Assembly (NCBI RefSeq): GCF_048820975.1
Contig: NZ_JBMEUF010000001.1
Span: forward strand, 1,550,001-1,614,000
Direction of reading: 5' to 3'
DNA length: 64,000 bases
DNA from: Glaciecola sp048820975
GTDB lineage: Bacteria; Pseudomonadota; Gammaproteobacteria; Enterobacterales; Alteromonadaceae
Shown here: piece after piece, positions 17,844 to 26,840 of the stretch
Position numbering within the stretch: position 1 is the stretch's first letter
Layout of the letters: every line of letters starts with the position of its first letter
The notes under the pieces: model-generated
Told to the model about the DNA's origin: nothing
Seen by the model: only the letters and a program-made list of their open reading frames with translations
Database searches by the model: none
Translations under genes and position numbers: made by a program

Positions 17844-19043
17844 ATGTCTAAAGTTTTAATTATTGGCGCTGGCGGCGTTTCATCAGTTACCGTAAAAAAA
17901 TGCGCACGCTTACCTGAAATGTTTGATGAAGTATATCTAGCCAGCCGCACGGTATCGAAGTGTGAAGCATTACAAAAAGAGGTAGGTGCTGACCGCGTTA
18001 AAGCTGTATTTGCCGTTGATGCAGACAGCGCTGAAGAAGTAGAAGCCTTAATATTAAAAGTACAGCCTGATTTGGTGGTCAATTTAGCATTGCCTTACCA
18101 AGACTTACCTATTATGGATGCTTGTTTAGCCACTAAAACTGACTACTTAGACACCGCAAACTACGAACCCAAAGATGTCGCAAAATTTGAGTATTCTTGG
18201 CAGTGGGCGTATCAAGAACGATTTAAAGAAGCCGGTATCATGGCTTTATTAGGCTCAGGATTCGATCCAGGTGTTACCAACGTTTATACCGCTTATGCGG
18301 CGAAGCATTATTTTGATGAAATCCACTATTTAGATATTGTTGATTGCAACGGTGGTGATCATGGCCAAGCCTTTGCTACCAACTTCAATCCTGAAATTAA
18401 CATTCGTGAAATTACTCAACGCGGCCGTTTCTTCGAAGCCGGCGAATGGAAAGAAACTGATCCACTAAGCGTTCGTGAAGACTTAGACTACCAAAACATT
18501 GGTGTTAGAGCGTCGTATTTAATGTATCACGAAGAACTAGAATCTATTGTTAAGCATTTTCCGAGTTTAAAACGTGCGCGTTTTTGGATGACATTTGGCG
18601 ATGCCTACTTAACTCACCTTCGTGTACTAGAAGCCGTAGGCATGACACGCATTGATCCAATAGACTTCCAAGGCCAAAAAGTGGTTCCGCTAGAATTCTT
18701 AAAAGCCGTGTTACCAAACCCTGGCTCATTGGCAGAAGGTTATACCGGTAAAACCTGCATTGGCACATACATTACAGGTATGAAAGACGGCAAAGAAAAA
18801 ACGATATTCATTTACAATAACTGTGACCACGCCGCTTGTTTTGAAGAAGTGGGGGCTCAAGCCGTATCTTACACCACTGGCGTTCCCGCTATGATTGGCG
18901 CGGCTCTTATGCTGAACAAAACTTGGCATCAAGCCGGTGTTTGGAATATGGAACAGTTTGATCCTGACCCATTCATGGCAATGCTTAATGAGCACGGTTT
19001 GCCTTGGCATGTTATTGAGTGCGAGAGCCCTTTCGCCAAATAA
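17844..19043 (+). CDS. carboxynorspermidine dehydrogenase (synthase), saccharopine dehydrogenase family
   Basis: The 399-aa enzyme has an N-terminal Rossmann domain with the nucleotide-binding loop GAGGVSS at 8-14. The substrate domain carries LGSGFDPGVTNVYTAYA near 135-150 and the conserved DCNGGDHG and NFNPEINIRE segments. This pattern separates carboxynorspermidine/carboxyspermidine dehydrogenase from true saccharopine dehydrogenases. It condenses L-aspartate semialdehyde with diaminopropane or putrescine using NADPH. The AAGGA site at 17834 and ATG 17844 are well placed. It is followed by nspC, which decarboxylates its product, so together they make norspermidine and/or spermidine without S-adenosylmethionine decarboxylase. 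Confidence 0.95.
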   Translation: MSKVLIIGAGGVSSVTVKKCARLPEMFDEVYLASRTVSKCEALQKEVGADRVKAVFAVDADSAEEVEALILKVQPDLVVNLALPYQDLPIMDACLATKTDYLDTANYEPKDVAKFEYSWQWAYQERFKEAGIMALLGSGFDPGVTNVYTAYAAKHYFDEIHYLDIVDCNGGDHGQAFATNFNPEINIREITQRGRFFEAGEWKETDPLSVREDLDYQNIGVRASYLMYHEELESIVKHFPSLKRARFWMTFGDAYLTHLRVLEAVGMTRIDPIDFQGQKVVPLEFLKAVLPNPGSLAEGYTGKTCIGTYITGMKDGKEKTIFIYNNCDHAACFEEVGAQAVSYTTGVPAMIGAALMLNKTWHQAGVWNMEQFDPDPFMAMLNEHGLPWHVIECESPFAK

Positions 19044-19063
19044 CTGAACTGTTTAAGCTATAC

Positions 19064-19086
19064 GCGTCCATCAAATTGATGGATGC
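19064..19086 (+). other. hairpin between carboxynorspermidine dehydrogenase and nspC
   Basis: The arms GCGTCCATC and GATGGATGC (one G-T pair) enclose AAATT and are followed by TTTCTCC. This could be a partial terminator or attenuator that lowers nspC relative to the gene before it. The T-run is short, so readthrough is likely. Confidence 0.45.
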
Positions 19087-19119
19087 TTTCTCCTCCCCTT
19101 AACAATATTCGGAACAACA

Positions 19120-20259
19120 ATGAATCCACTTTTACTCGATAAATCTATCCCTAGCCCATGCTATGTGTGCGAAGAAGATAAGCTAAGCGCAAACCTGCGT
19201 TTAATGCAAGATGTGCAAAGCCGAGCCGGTGTTGACATTATTCTTGCCCTTAAAGGGTTTTCGATGTGGTCCACTTTCGATTTGGTTAAGCAATATTTGC
19301 AAGGGGCAACCGCCAGTTCAGTGTGGGAAGCAAAATTAGCAAAATACGAAATGGCAAAAGAAGTACATGCATATGCTCCTGCTTATAAGCAAAAAGACAT
19401 GGATGAACTAGTTAATTTGTGTGAGCACATTTCATTTAACAGCTTGAATCAATGGCAACAGTTTAAACAGCAGGTGTTAAACGCAGGTGTGTCAGCGGGG
19501 CTTAGGGTCAATCCTGAGAATCAAGAAGCAGACACTCCACTGTATGACCCTTGCGCGCCGGGTTCGCGTTTGGGCATATTAGCCTCACAGCTATCAGGAA
19601 AGGATTTAAGCGGTATTGATGGGTTTCATGTGCACAACCTATGTGAATGTGATTCTTTTGCCACTGAGCGCACTTTGAAGGCCATAGACGAGAAGTTCTC
19701 AGAATATTTACCGCAATTAACTTGGTTAAACTTAGGGGGTGGCCATTTAATGACCCGCAAAGGGTACGACGTAGAGCATCTTATTTCTGCCTTGACCAAG
19801 TTCAAAGCGAAGTATCCACACCTGCGCATTATTATGGAGCCGGGTTCTGCCGTTGCTTGGGAAGCAGGTCCACTAGTAGCGGAGGTTGTTGATATTGTTG
19901 AGAACGAACAACAAATCGCTATTTTGGATATATCTGCTACTGCGCATATGCCTGATGTGCTTGAAATGCCGTATCGCCCCAGAGTGACCGGCAGTGGTCA
20001 GCCGGGCGAAAAAGCTTACACCTATAAATTAGGTGGCAACTCTTGTTTAGCGGGTGACGTTATTGATGAATACAGTTTCGATGCCCCCCTAAAACCTGGC
20101 GATCGCCTCATATTTGAAGACATGCTGCATTACACCATGGTAAAAACCAGCTTTTTCAATGGTGTAGAACATCCTCATATTGGTATTTTGCGTAGCAGTG
20201 GCGAATTTGCGCTGATCAAAAGCTTCACTTATGAAGATTTCAAAGGCCGTTTGTCATAA
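19120..20259 (+). CDS. nspC: carboxynorspermidine decarboxylase
   Basis: The 379-aa protein is an alanine-racemase-fold PLP decarboxylase. K45 in LALKGFSMWS is the cofactor lysine, NLGGGHLM near 205-212 and EPGSAVAW near 241-248 bind the phosphate, and C309 in NSCLAGDVIDEY is the catalytic cysteine expected from the other subunit of the dimer. The short lysine segment (ALKGFS) and overall length identify NspC rather than diaminopimelate decarboxylase. It decarboxylates carboxynorspermidine and carboxyspermidine. It lies 76 bases downstream of the dehydrogenase with a hairpin between them. Confidence 0.96.
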   Translation: MNPLLLDKSIPSPCYVCEEDKLSANLRLMQDVQSRAGVDIILALKGFSMWSTFDLVKQYLQGATASSVWEAKLAKYEMAKEVHAYAPAYKQKDMDELVNLCEHISFNSLNQWQQFKQQVLNAGVSAGLRVNPENQEADTPLYDPCAPGSRLGILASQLSGKDLSGIDGFHVHNLCECDSFATERTLKAIDEKFSEYLPQLTWLNLGGGHLMTRKGYDVEHLISALTKFKAKYPHLRIIMEPGSAVAWEAGPLVAEVVDIVENEQQIAILDISATAHMPDVLEMPYRPRVTGSGQPGEKAYTYKLGGNSCLAGDVIDEYSFDAPLKPGDRLIFEDMLHYTMVKTSFFNGVEHPHIGILRSSGEFALIKSFTYEDFKGRLS

Positions 20260-20357
20260 GCAACGCCCTGTAAAAAACGCTAGCTGTAAATTGTTACTCA
20301 AACTTATAAGACCTTGGTCGATATTATCTCCATTGGTTTGTCTAAATTTGAGGTCGT

Positions 20358-20516
20358 ATGCGCTTAAGCTACTTTATTATTTTTGTTGTATTTTCGTATT
20401 TTTACAGTGTAAGTGCTAAAGCAAATGAATCCTCTTATGATTTTACAAAGACCCTAGTTAACGAGCTAAGTGATACGCAGCCATGCACGAAACATTGCAG
20501 GCGAGGCAACGTATAG
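20358..20516 (+). CDS. putative 52-aa secreted peptide
   Basis: The frame opens with ATG at 20358, preceded by GAGGTCGT, and stops with TAG at 20514-20516. The next base begins the ATG of the GGDEF/EAL gene. Residues 1-20 form a convincing signal peptide (MRLSYFIIFVVFSYFYSVSA, AxA-like). The mature part of about 32 residues is polar, with two cysteines five apart (PCTKHC) and a basic tail (RRGNV). I do not recognise a family. Zero-base spacing to the next start suggests translational coupling. It could also be the broken N-terminus of a longer secreted protein. Expression is unproven. Confidence 0.5.
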   Translation: MRLSYFIIFVVFSYFYSVSAKANESSYDFTKTLVNELSDTQPCTKHCRRGNV

Positions 20517-22841
20517 ATGGCCTCTAGTTCGTTACATCAGGGCATTTTTCGACTGGTTATAGGCTTAGTTTTAACCACCAGTTTAACCATTCTTTTTAAT
20601 GTGTGGTTATCTACCTACCAGCAAGCGCAGCAGCGAATGGCTAAAGACATTAACTTAGCGCAAACTGTGTTAGCACAAGCCATTGAAAGTCGAGAAGAAT
20701 TACTCTTTACCACCGCTAGGGTATTGGCTGACGATTTTGGTTTTAAACAAGCCATAGCCACAAATGACGCAGCAACCATTACCAGCGCTCTGGATAACCA
20801 CAGTAGCCGCATAAATGCTGACGCTATGGCAGTTTTTAGCTTACAAGGTAGCGCTATTGCCAGCACAGCAAACGTATCAATAGGCGCTACTAGCCCGTCC
20901 TTATTTTCAAATGGGCAGTTAGAAGAGGTCATAAACTCTGGCGGTCTATCTAGCTTTATGATTTTAGACGACAAACTATACAAAGTAATTTTGCTTAGTA
21001 TAAATGCTCCTACCCCTATTGCTTTAGCATTAGTAGGCTTCGAAATTGATCAAGCATTTCTAGAAAATTTGGAGAAAACCGTACAGTTGTCGGTTGAGAT
21101 TATTGCGAGCGAGGGCCCGCTTGTTTACTCCATCAATAGCATGCCAAGTAATCTAAAAACAACAGAGCCAGATGTATACTCTTCGTTGGAGTGGCATCAT
21201 ATTGTTATGTCAAACGATGCTCTCGTTTCTCAAAGTTTTACAATTTATAATAAGAACAAGTTACAAATATCACTCATTCTTACGCAGTCAGTTGATAAGC
21301 TAATCTCAGAATTTTCGGCGCTAAAAACCAGTGTTACTGTCATCATTATAATTGCTGCTATTTTAGGTTTTATAGGCGCTTCATTGTATGCAAAAAGGCT
21401 TGTGCGCCCTTTAAACGAGTTGTCTCAGGTCGCCACTAGTATTTCATCAGGAAGTTACCAACAAACTATTCATACCAGCCACGCATCTTCAGAAATTGCT
21501 AACTTGGCCAATGCCTTTAAAAATATGCAACAAAATATTCGCGAGCGCGAGCGTGAAATAACCTATCAAGTAGAACATGACCCATTAACCGGCTTATTCA
21601 CGCGCTATCATGCCGGTCACATAATTGACGAAAAAATAAGCCTTAAACATTCATTTCAAGTGGTGGCCATAAACATCATGGGATTTAGGAATATCAACGA
21701 TGTGTTTGGTTATCAAGACGGAGATGTTTGTTTGGCGGCGCTTGGTAGCCGCATTTCTAATTTAGGAGGTATTTCAGCTAAGTTCACCGGTGGCGAATTT
21801 TTATGGATCCCCGACACTAAACTCAGCGAAACCCAACTCAGTATTATTAAAACAAAATTAGAACAAGACATTGTAGAAAACGATGTGACCATTCCCCTTA
21901 CACTGGCATTAGCGAGTATTAGTTGCCCAAGCCAAGCTGATAACGCCGAAACCGTATTTAAACGTTTAAATATTGTGCTTGATGAAGCGCAAGTTGATTT
22001 ACACCAAATACTTTGTTTTGAAGACAAGTACGAACACAAATATGCAAGACGTCTAAAAATTATTGCCCGTTTGAAAAAAGCCTTATTGTCAAACAGCCCT
22101 GATTTATCTCTTCACTATCAACCCAAGCTTGATCTTAGCAATCAGCAAGTGAATGCGGTTGAAGCACTGATACGCTGGACCGACGCAGGCTTGGGTTTTG
22201 TGCCACCTGATGAATTTATTGGCATAGCGGAACAAGCAGGCCTAATAGGCGGTGTTACCCAATGGGTTATACGCCGTGCAGTTGATGACGCTGAAACTAT
22301 GCGTAATCATGGATTACTTTGTTGTATTGCTATCAACCTATCAGCTCGCGATTTAATTGACCCTACACTGCTGCCTTTGGTAAGAAAATCCCTATTAGGT
22401 GCTGGCTTACCTGAATCGGTAATTAGCTTTGAGATCACCGAGAGTGATTTAGTGCAAGACCCTGAATTAGCCATTTCTTTACTTAATGAATACCGAGAAC
22501 AAGGTTATCAAATTGCCATAGATGACTTTGGCACAGGCTATTCATCCTTAGCTTATTTAAAAAGCTTCCCAGTGAATACTATAAAAATTGATAAAAGCTT
22601 TGTATTGGAGCTTAGCCAAAATAAAGACGACCAAGATATTGTTGAAACTATTCTTGCGCTAGCTCAGAAATTTAAGCTATCAGTTGTAGCAGAAGGCGTT
22701 GAAGATAAAGCCAGTTTGGCAATGTTAACTCAAATGGGGTGTGACGTAGCCCAAGGTTATTACATGTGTAAACCCATTCCCTTAGATTCATTAATAAAGT
22801 GGTGTGAGCAACATAAGTACACAAACTGGATTGAAGCCTAG
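20517..22841 (+). CDS. membrane c-di-GMP phosphodiesterase with Cache, HAMP, degenerate GGDEF and intact EAL
   Basis: The 774-aa protein has a first membrane helix (about 10-31), a periplasmic double-Cache-like sensor (about 35-265), a second helix (about 272-292), HAMP (about 292-345), GGDEF (about 350-500) and EAL (about 515-765). The GGDEF signature is TGGEF at 424-428, which lacks the Asp needed for cyclisation, so cyclase activity is unlikely. The EAL domain keeps VEALIRW (E549), NLSARDL (N607), FEITES (E639), DDFGTGYSS (669-677), K690 and EGVE, so it should cleave c-di-GMP. The degenerate domain may bind GTP and activate the EAL domain. It directly follows the 52-aa peptide and nspC. 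Confidence 0.9.
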   Translation: MASSSLHQGIFRLVIGLVLTTSLTILFNVWLSTYQQAQQRMAKDINLAQTVLAQAIESREELLFTTARVLADDFGFKQAIATNDAATITSALDNHSSRINADAMAVFSLQGSAIASTANVSIGATSPSLFSNGQLEEVINSGGLSSFMILDDKLYKVILLSINAPTPIALALVGFEIDQAFLENLEKTVQLSVEIIASEGPLVYSINSMPSNLKTTEPDVYSSLEWHHIVMSNDALVSQSFTIYNKNKLQISLILTQSVDKLISEFSALKTSVTVIIIIAAILGFIGASLYAKRLVRPLNELSQVATSISSGSYQQTIHTSHASSEIANLANAFKNMQQNIREREREITYQVEHDPLTGLFTRYHAGHIIDEKISLKHSFQVVAINIMGFRNINDVFGYQDGDVCLAALGSRISNLGGISAKFTGGEFLWIPDTKLSETQLSIIKTKLEQDIVENDVTIPLTLALASISCPSQADNAETVFKRLNIVLDEAQVDLHQILCFEDKYEHKYARRLKIIARLKKALLSNSPDLSLHYQPKLDLSNQQVNAVEALIRWTDAGLGFVPPDEFIGIAEQAGLIGGVTQWVIRRAVDDAETMRNHGLLCCIAINLSARDLIDPTLLPLVRKSLLGAGLPESVISFEITESDLVQDPELAISLLNEYREQGYQIAIDDFGTGYSSLAYLKSFPVNTIKIDKSFVLELSQNKDDQDIVETILALAQKFKLSVVAEGVEDKASLAMLTQMGCDVAQGYYMCKPIPLDSLIKWCEQHKYTNWIEA

Positions 22842-22900
22842 CTTATATTCGGGTTAATCAAACCGCGTAAAATACACTCTGACAAAACCTGAAAACAAAA

Positions 22901-22930
22901 AAAATCCCATGACCTTAGTCATGGGATTTT
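22901..22930. terminator. bidirectional terminator
   Basis: A perfect 13-base stem (AAAATCCCATGAC with its complement) closes on CTTA. A- and T-runs on the two sides allow it to end both the EAL gene and the leftward TonB receptor gene. Confidence 0.9.
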
Positions 22931-22980
22931 GTATTTCGACTAGCTAAAATACATGAGTATTGTAGCTTACGCTGTGTTTA

Positions 22981-25900
22981 TTAGAACTTGTAGCTAACAC
23001 CTAAGCGCATTTCCCACAAAGACGCGTCACCTTGACGGCTTTGAGGAGAAGTATTACCAACATAAGCAGTGTTGAAGTTAACTTCGTTCAAGATACCCCA
23101 ATCATCGCTAAGCATGTTAGTGAAGTTATCAATCGTTAAGCTAACAGACGCTTTGTGATCTTCAGAGAACGCAGGAATTTCTTGTCTTACTGCGATATCT
23201 ACTTTAGTCCACCAATCACTTTCTTCGCCATTACGCTCATTACCCATAGGTAATACGCCACCGGCATCAATGTAAGGAGTGAATCCAAAGATAGCGTTAC
23301 TGTCATCTTTGTTGTAAACGTAGCTAAATGGACGGCCTGATTGCGTTAACGCGTATACGTTAAAGCGAGTTTCTAAACCAGGGATTAGCTCTACTACGTA
23401 GCTAAAGTCAGCTGTGAAGCGGTGCTCAATATTCCAATCAGACAAAGATGAAACATCTTCGTTTGGATTAGTAAACGCTCTGTACTGGTAGTTAGAGAAC
23501 GCAACTGAGCTCGTCATAGGTTGAACGTCTTCAGCATGGTTATAAGAATAACCGGCTACTAAACGTAAACCGTTATCCCATGACTTCTGCATAGTAGTTG
23601 TAATTGAGTAAGACTTTGAAGTTTCGCCAGAGTTAGTTAGCTCAAGTGAACCATAACCATTACGGTCATAATCAATGTAGCCTTCATCAGTGAAACCAGC
23701 TTCTGTAATACCTACGTACTTAATCATTGCTTGGTCTTGAGTGTAAGACACCAATAGATCAGCATTTAAGATGTAGTCAGAATCAGTTACGTGCGTCACA
23801 CCAGCAGAAATTTTCCATTCGCGTGGCATTTCAAAATCAGGGTCTAAGTTGTTTGACTCAAAGTTACCTGCATCACCGTTATCAAGCAAATCGTCAAGTT
23901 CAGATGGTACACCGTAACCAGGGCCTACTGGCGCGCCGTCTTCAACGTTTACGTATACAACATCTTCATCAAACAAGCTGCGAGTACCGTCATCATAACC
24001 GAAATCGCCGCCGTCTACTTCACCACCGGCAACGTTTGTACCAGAGTAGTTGTTAGACATCCAAACATTTGGGTTACCGCCTGAGAACAAGCCAATACCA
24101 CCACGAATTTCAGTGCTGTCACTGTAAGTATAGTTCAAGCCAATACGTGGCTGAAGCAAGCTTACGCCATCAAGGTTAGCTGAGTTGCTATAACCGTTGC
24201 CAGCAAGAAAATCTGCGTTTTCTTCCGGGTTGTCGCTAGACGTTATCCAGTCGTAACGTAAACCGGCATTGATTTTTAAGTCATCAGTCAGGTAGAAGTC
24301 ATCTTGGATATAAACGCTGTGTGCAGTGTAGCCCCACTCAGCCGCTCTATCGTTAATATCACCAGAATATGCATAACCGTATTCTACGTCACTTGCAAAA
24401 CCGCTTTCAAAGTCAGCGATGCTGTCAAATGAAAGTGATGTTTCAGCGTGTTGTACGAAAATGTTAAATACATCAAGGGTATCGCTTTCGTAACCAAAAG
24501 TAACACTATGACCATTGTCAAAGTAATAGTTACCGCGGAACATAAGGCTAACAGCATCCCAATCAAGGTCATTTGCTTGGCGGCTATCATCAGAACCTAA
24601 GAAAACAGTTACGTCATCAAGGAAAAGTTTAACTTCACCAAAGTCATTACCGCCTAGTGTACCGTCACCCGATAAAGAGTTTTGACGGTTATCTAACTCG
24701 GTGTATGAAACACGTACTTCGGTAGAAAAGTTATCTGTCCAATCAGAGTAAAGCACACCTGAGTAAGACGTCATTTCTGCGCCGCGCTCGTATAAGTGGC
24801 TTGATAGCTCAAATTCATCTGCATCGCCATCAGATTCAGAGTAGTTATTACCATCATTGTAGTTGTAAGTTAATGACGCACGATGTTGCTCATTAATGTT
24901 CCAGTCTAATTTAATTAGAAGTTTTTCATCTTCGTTTGCAAGGCTAGTAGGTACTGAACCTGGGTCAAACTGATATAGCTCTGAAGAAATACGTACGATT
25001 TCATCAAGCTCGGCTTGTGTAAGTGCAACGTCATTAATTGCGCCAGCACCTGCAACACCACGGTCAAATAAGTTTGCACCTTCAAGCTTCTCATAAGCTG
25101 CGAAAATAAATAGTTTATCTTCAATTAAAGGAGCACCAATTGAGAAGCCATAACGTTTTTCAGTATAGTTACCGATGTTTACGTCATCACCTTCAAGTGA
25201 ATCGCCACGTAAGTCATCACTTCCGTAGTCAAAGAATGCGCTACCGTGAACTTCGTTAGTACCGGTTTTACTTACCGCACTGATGTTACACGCTGAAAAT
25301 CCACCGTAGATTACATCAAAAGGAGCAATTTCAACTGCAACGCCTTCAATTGCGTCATAAGAGAATGGCATTCTTTCAGTTGGGTAACCGTTAGAGTTAA
25401 GACCGAATAGGTCATTCATGCGAACGCCGTCAACAGTCAAGCTGTTGAAACGAGGGCTTTTACCTACGCACTGAATGCCACCGTTACCACCTTCATCTAC
25501 GTATACACGTGGGTCAATACGCACAATATCAGTGATATCGCGGTTGATTGCCGGTGCATTTTCTAAGGTAGTAAGATCAAAATCCGCGCCTGGACCTTTC
25601 TTACCGAAAGATAAGCTGCTGATTTGAGATGCGGTTACTGCAATACGCTCAACGTCTTCTTCAGATTCTAATTGACGCGCAATAGACGCAGTTTCGCCTA
25701 AGCTTAAGTAAATACCATCAATAGTTTGGTCAGCAAACGTGTCTGAATCTACTTCAACCTTATACGGGCCGCCTACTCTAAGGCCGTTTAAGTTAAACGT
25801 ACCAGCAGCGTTAACTGTAGTAGTTTTTACTGCACCTGTAGGTACGTGAGTAACTGTAATTACCGTGCCTTCAGCAGGATTGCCATTTGGTCCAACAATC

Positions 25901-26007
25901 TGACCAGCCATACTTGACGATGTAACTTGCGCCATGGCTGCAGTTGAGATACCTACAGACAACGCTACCGCTAAAGCGACTTTGCTTATTTTGCTGTTTG
26001 TAAACAT
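22981..26007 (-). CDS. Oar-like TonB-dependent receptor
   Basis: The 1008-aa outer-membrane protein has a signal peptide (1-26, ending AMAQ) and an N-terminal carboxypeptidase-regulatory-like beta-sandwich (about 30-115, VTSSSMAGQIVGPNGNPAEG). A plug domain (about 120-265, with TVDGVRMND) and a large barrel ending in VSYKF complete it. This is the Oar-type architecture known from myxobacteria and common in Alteromonadales and Xanthomonadales. The substrate is unknown. The start at 26007 has AGGGAAAA upstream. A near-ideal Pho-box direct repeat lies 73 bases before the start, suggesting control by PhoB and a role in phosphate limitation. Confidence 0.9.
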   Translation of the reverse strand: MFTNSKISKVALAVALSVGISTAAMAQVTSSSMAGQIVGPNGNPAEGTVITVTHVPTGAVKTTTVNAAGTFNLNGLRVGGPYKVEVDSDTFADQTIDGIYLSLGETASIARQLESEEDVERIAVTASQISSLSFGKKGPGADFDLTTLENAPAINRDITDIVRIDPRVYVDEGGNGGIQCVGKSPRFNSLTVDGVRMNDLFGLNSNGYPTERMPFSYDAIEGVAVEIAPFDVIYGGFSACNISAVSKTGTNEVHGSAFFDYGSDDLRGDSLEGDDVNIGNYTEKRYGFSIGAPLIEDKLFIFAAYEKLEGANLFDRGVAGAGAINDVALTQAELDEIVRISSELYQFDPGSVPTSLANEDEKLLIKLDWNINEQHRASLTYNYNDGNNYSESDGDADEFELSSHLYERGAEMTSYSGVLYSDWTDNFSTEVRVSYTELDNRQNSLSGDGTLGGNDFGEVKLFLDDVTVFLGSDDSRQANDLDWDAVSLMFRGNYYFDNGHSVTFGYESDTLDVFNIFVQHAETSLSFDSIADFESGFASDVEYGYAYSGDINDRAAEWGYTAHSVYIQDDFYLTDDLKINAGLRYDWITSSDNPEENADFLAGNGYSNSANLDGVSLLQPRIGLNYTYSDSTEIRGGIGLFSGGNPNVWMSNNYSGTNVAGGEVDGGDFGYDDGTRSLFDEDVVYVNVEDGAPVGPGYGVPSELDDLLDNGDAGNFESNNLDPDFEMPREWKISAGVTHVTDSDYILNADLLVSYTQDQAMIKYVGITEAGFTDEGYIDYDRNGYGSLELTNSGETSKSYSITTTMQKSWDNGLRLVAGYSYNHAEDVQPMTSSVAFSNYQYRAFTNPNEDVSSLSDWNIEHRFTADFSYVVELIPGLETRFNVYALTQSGRPFSYVYNKDDSNAIFGFTPYIDAGGVLPMGNERNGEESDWWTKVDIAVRQEIPAFSEDHKASVSLTIDNFTNMLSDDWGILNEVNFNTAYVGNTSPQSRQGDASLWEMRLGVSYKF

Positions 26008-26079
26008 TGAATTTTCCCTATGTGTAAATTTTTATATATGACAACGTGTGTTTCATGCGCACGATTGTCCATCCTTATA

Positions 26080-26097
26080 ATTACAGATTTATTACAG
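26080..26097 (-). promoter_or_regulatory. Pho-box-like direct repeat upstream of the Oar-like receptor
   Basis: Read on the minus strand this is CTGTAAT-AAAT-CTGTAAT: two identical 7-base half sites separated by 4 A/T bases, matching the known PhoB box layout (CTGTCAT-N4-CTGTCAT). It lies 73 bases upstream of the receptor start, a position suited to activation. Confidence 0.7.
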
Positions 26098-26204
26098 TTT
26101 TGTCATGTGTTTATGTAAATTATTCTATAAACTTTGTAATATTGGCCAAATATCCCTAAAATAGTGACCAAAATATAAACCTAAAACGATGTAGCTCTTT
26201 ATTT

Positions 26205-26840
26205 ATGCCAAAACCCATTATACTCGCAATATCAGGAGCTTCAGGCTCGGGTAAGTCACTATTTACACAGAACCTAAAGCTAACCCTTGAGAAGCATGGG
26301 CAGGCGGTGTTGGTGTTACAAGAAGATCACTACTATAAATCGCAAGATCATATACCAGAAAGTGACCGCGCTCGTACAAATTATGACCATCCTGATGCTT
26401 TTGAGCACGATTTACTCATGCAACACTTGCAAAAGTTATGTGAGGGTAAGGCGATTGAATATCCGAGTTACTGCTATAAAACGCATACTCGCTTAAAAAA
26501 AGCACAAAAAGTAAAAGCTAGCCCTATTATTATAATTGAGGGCATAATGTTGCTTACGCAAATACAATTGTTTGATCATTTCGACTTTAAAGTATTTGTA
26601 GATACACCTTTAGATGTTTGTTTAATGCGCAGAATGTTGCGTGATACTCAAGAGCGCGGACGTTCTTTAAACTCTGTTGCGATTCAGTATGAGCAAACCG
26701 TAAAACCTATGTACCACAAATTTATTCGCCCTAGTAAAAATTTCGCTGACTTAATTGTGCCTCATGGCGGTGAAAATTATTTAGCTGTTGATGTATTAAG
26801 TGCATACCTATTTAAACAACGAAATGGAAATCAAATATAA
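26205..26840 (+). CDS. udk: uridine kinase family protein
   Basis: The 211-aa cytosolic P-loop kinase has Walker A GASGSGKS at 11-18, the DHYY motif near 41-44 that helps bind the nucleoside, NYDHPDAFEHDLL at about 59-71, and the lid region RRMLRDTQERGRS. It phosphorylates uridine and cytidine to monophosphates for pyrimidine salvage. Its stop shares one base with the ATG of the nupC gene, so uptake and phosphorylation are coupled in one transcript. It is divergent from the Oar-like receptor. Confidence 0.93.
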   Translation: MPKPIILAISGASGSGKSLFTQNLKLTLEKHGQAVLVLQEDHYYKSQDHIPESDRARTNYDHPDAFEHDLLMQHLQKLCEGKAIEYPSYCYKTHTRLKKAQKVKASPIIIIEGIMLLTQIQLFDHFDFKVFVDTPLDVCLMRRMLRDTQERGRSLNSVAIQYEQTVKPMYHKFIRPSKNFADLIVPHGGENYLAVDVLSAYLFKQRNGNQI

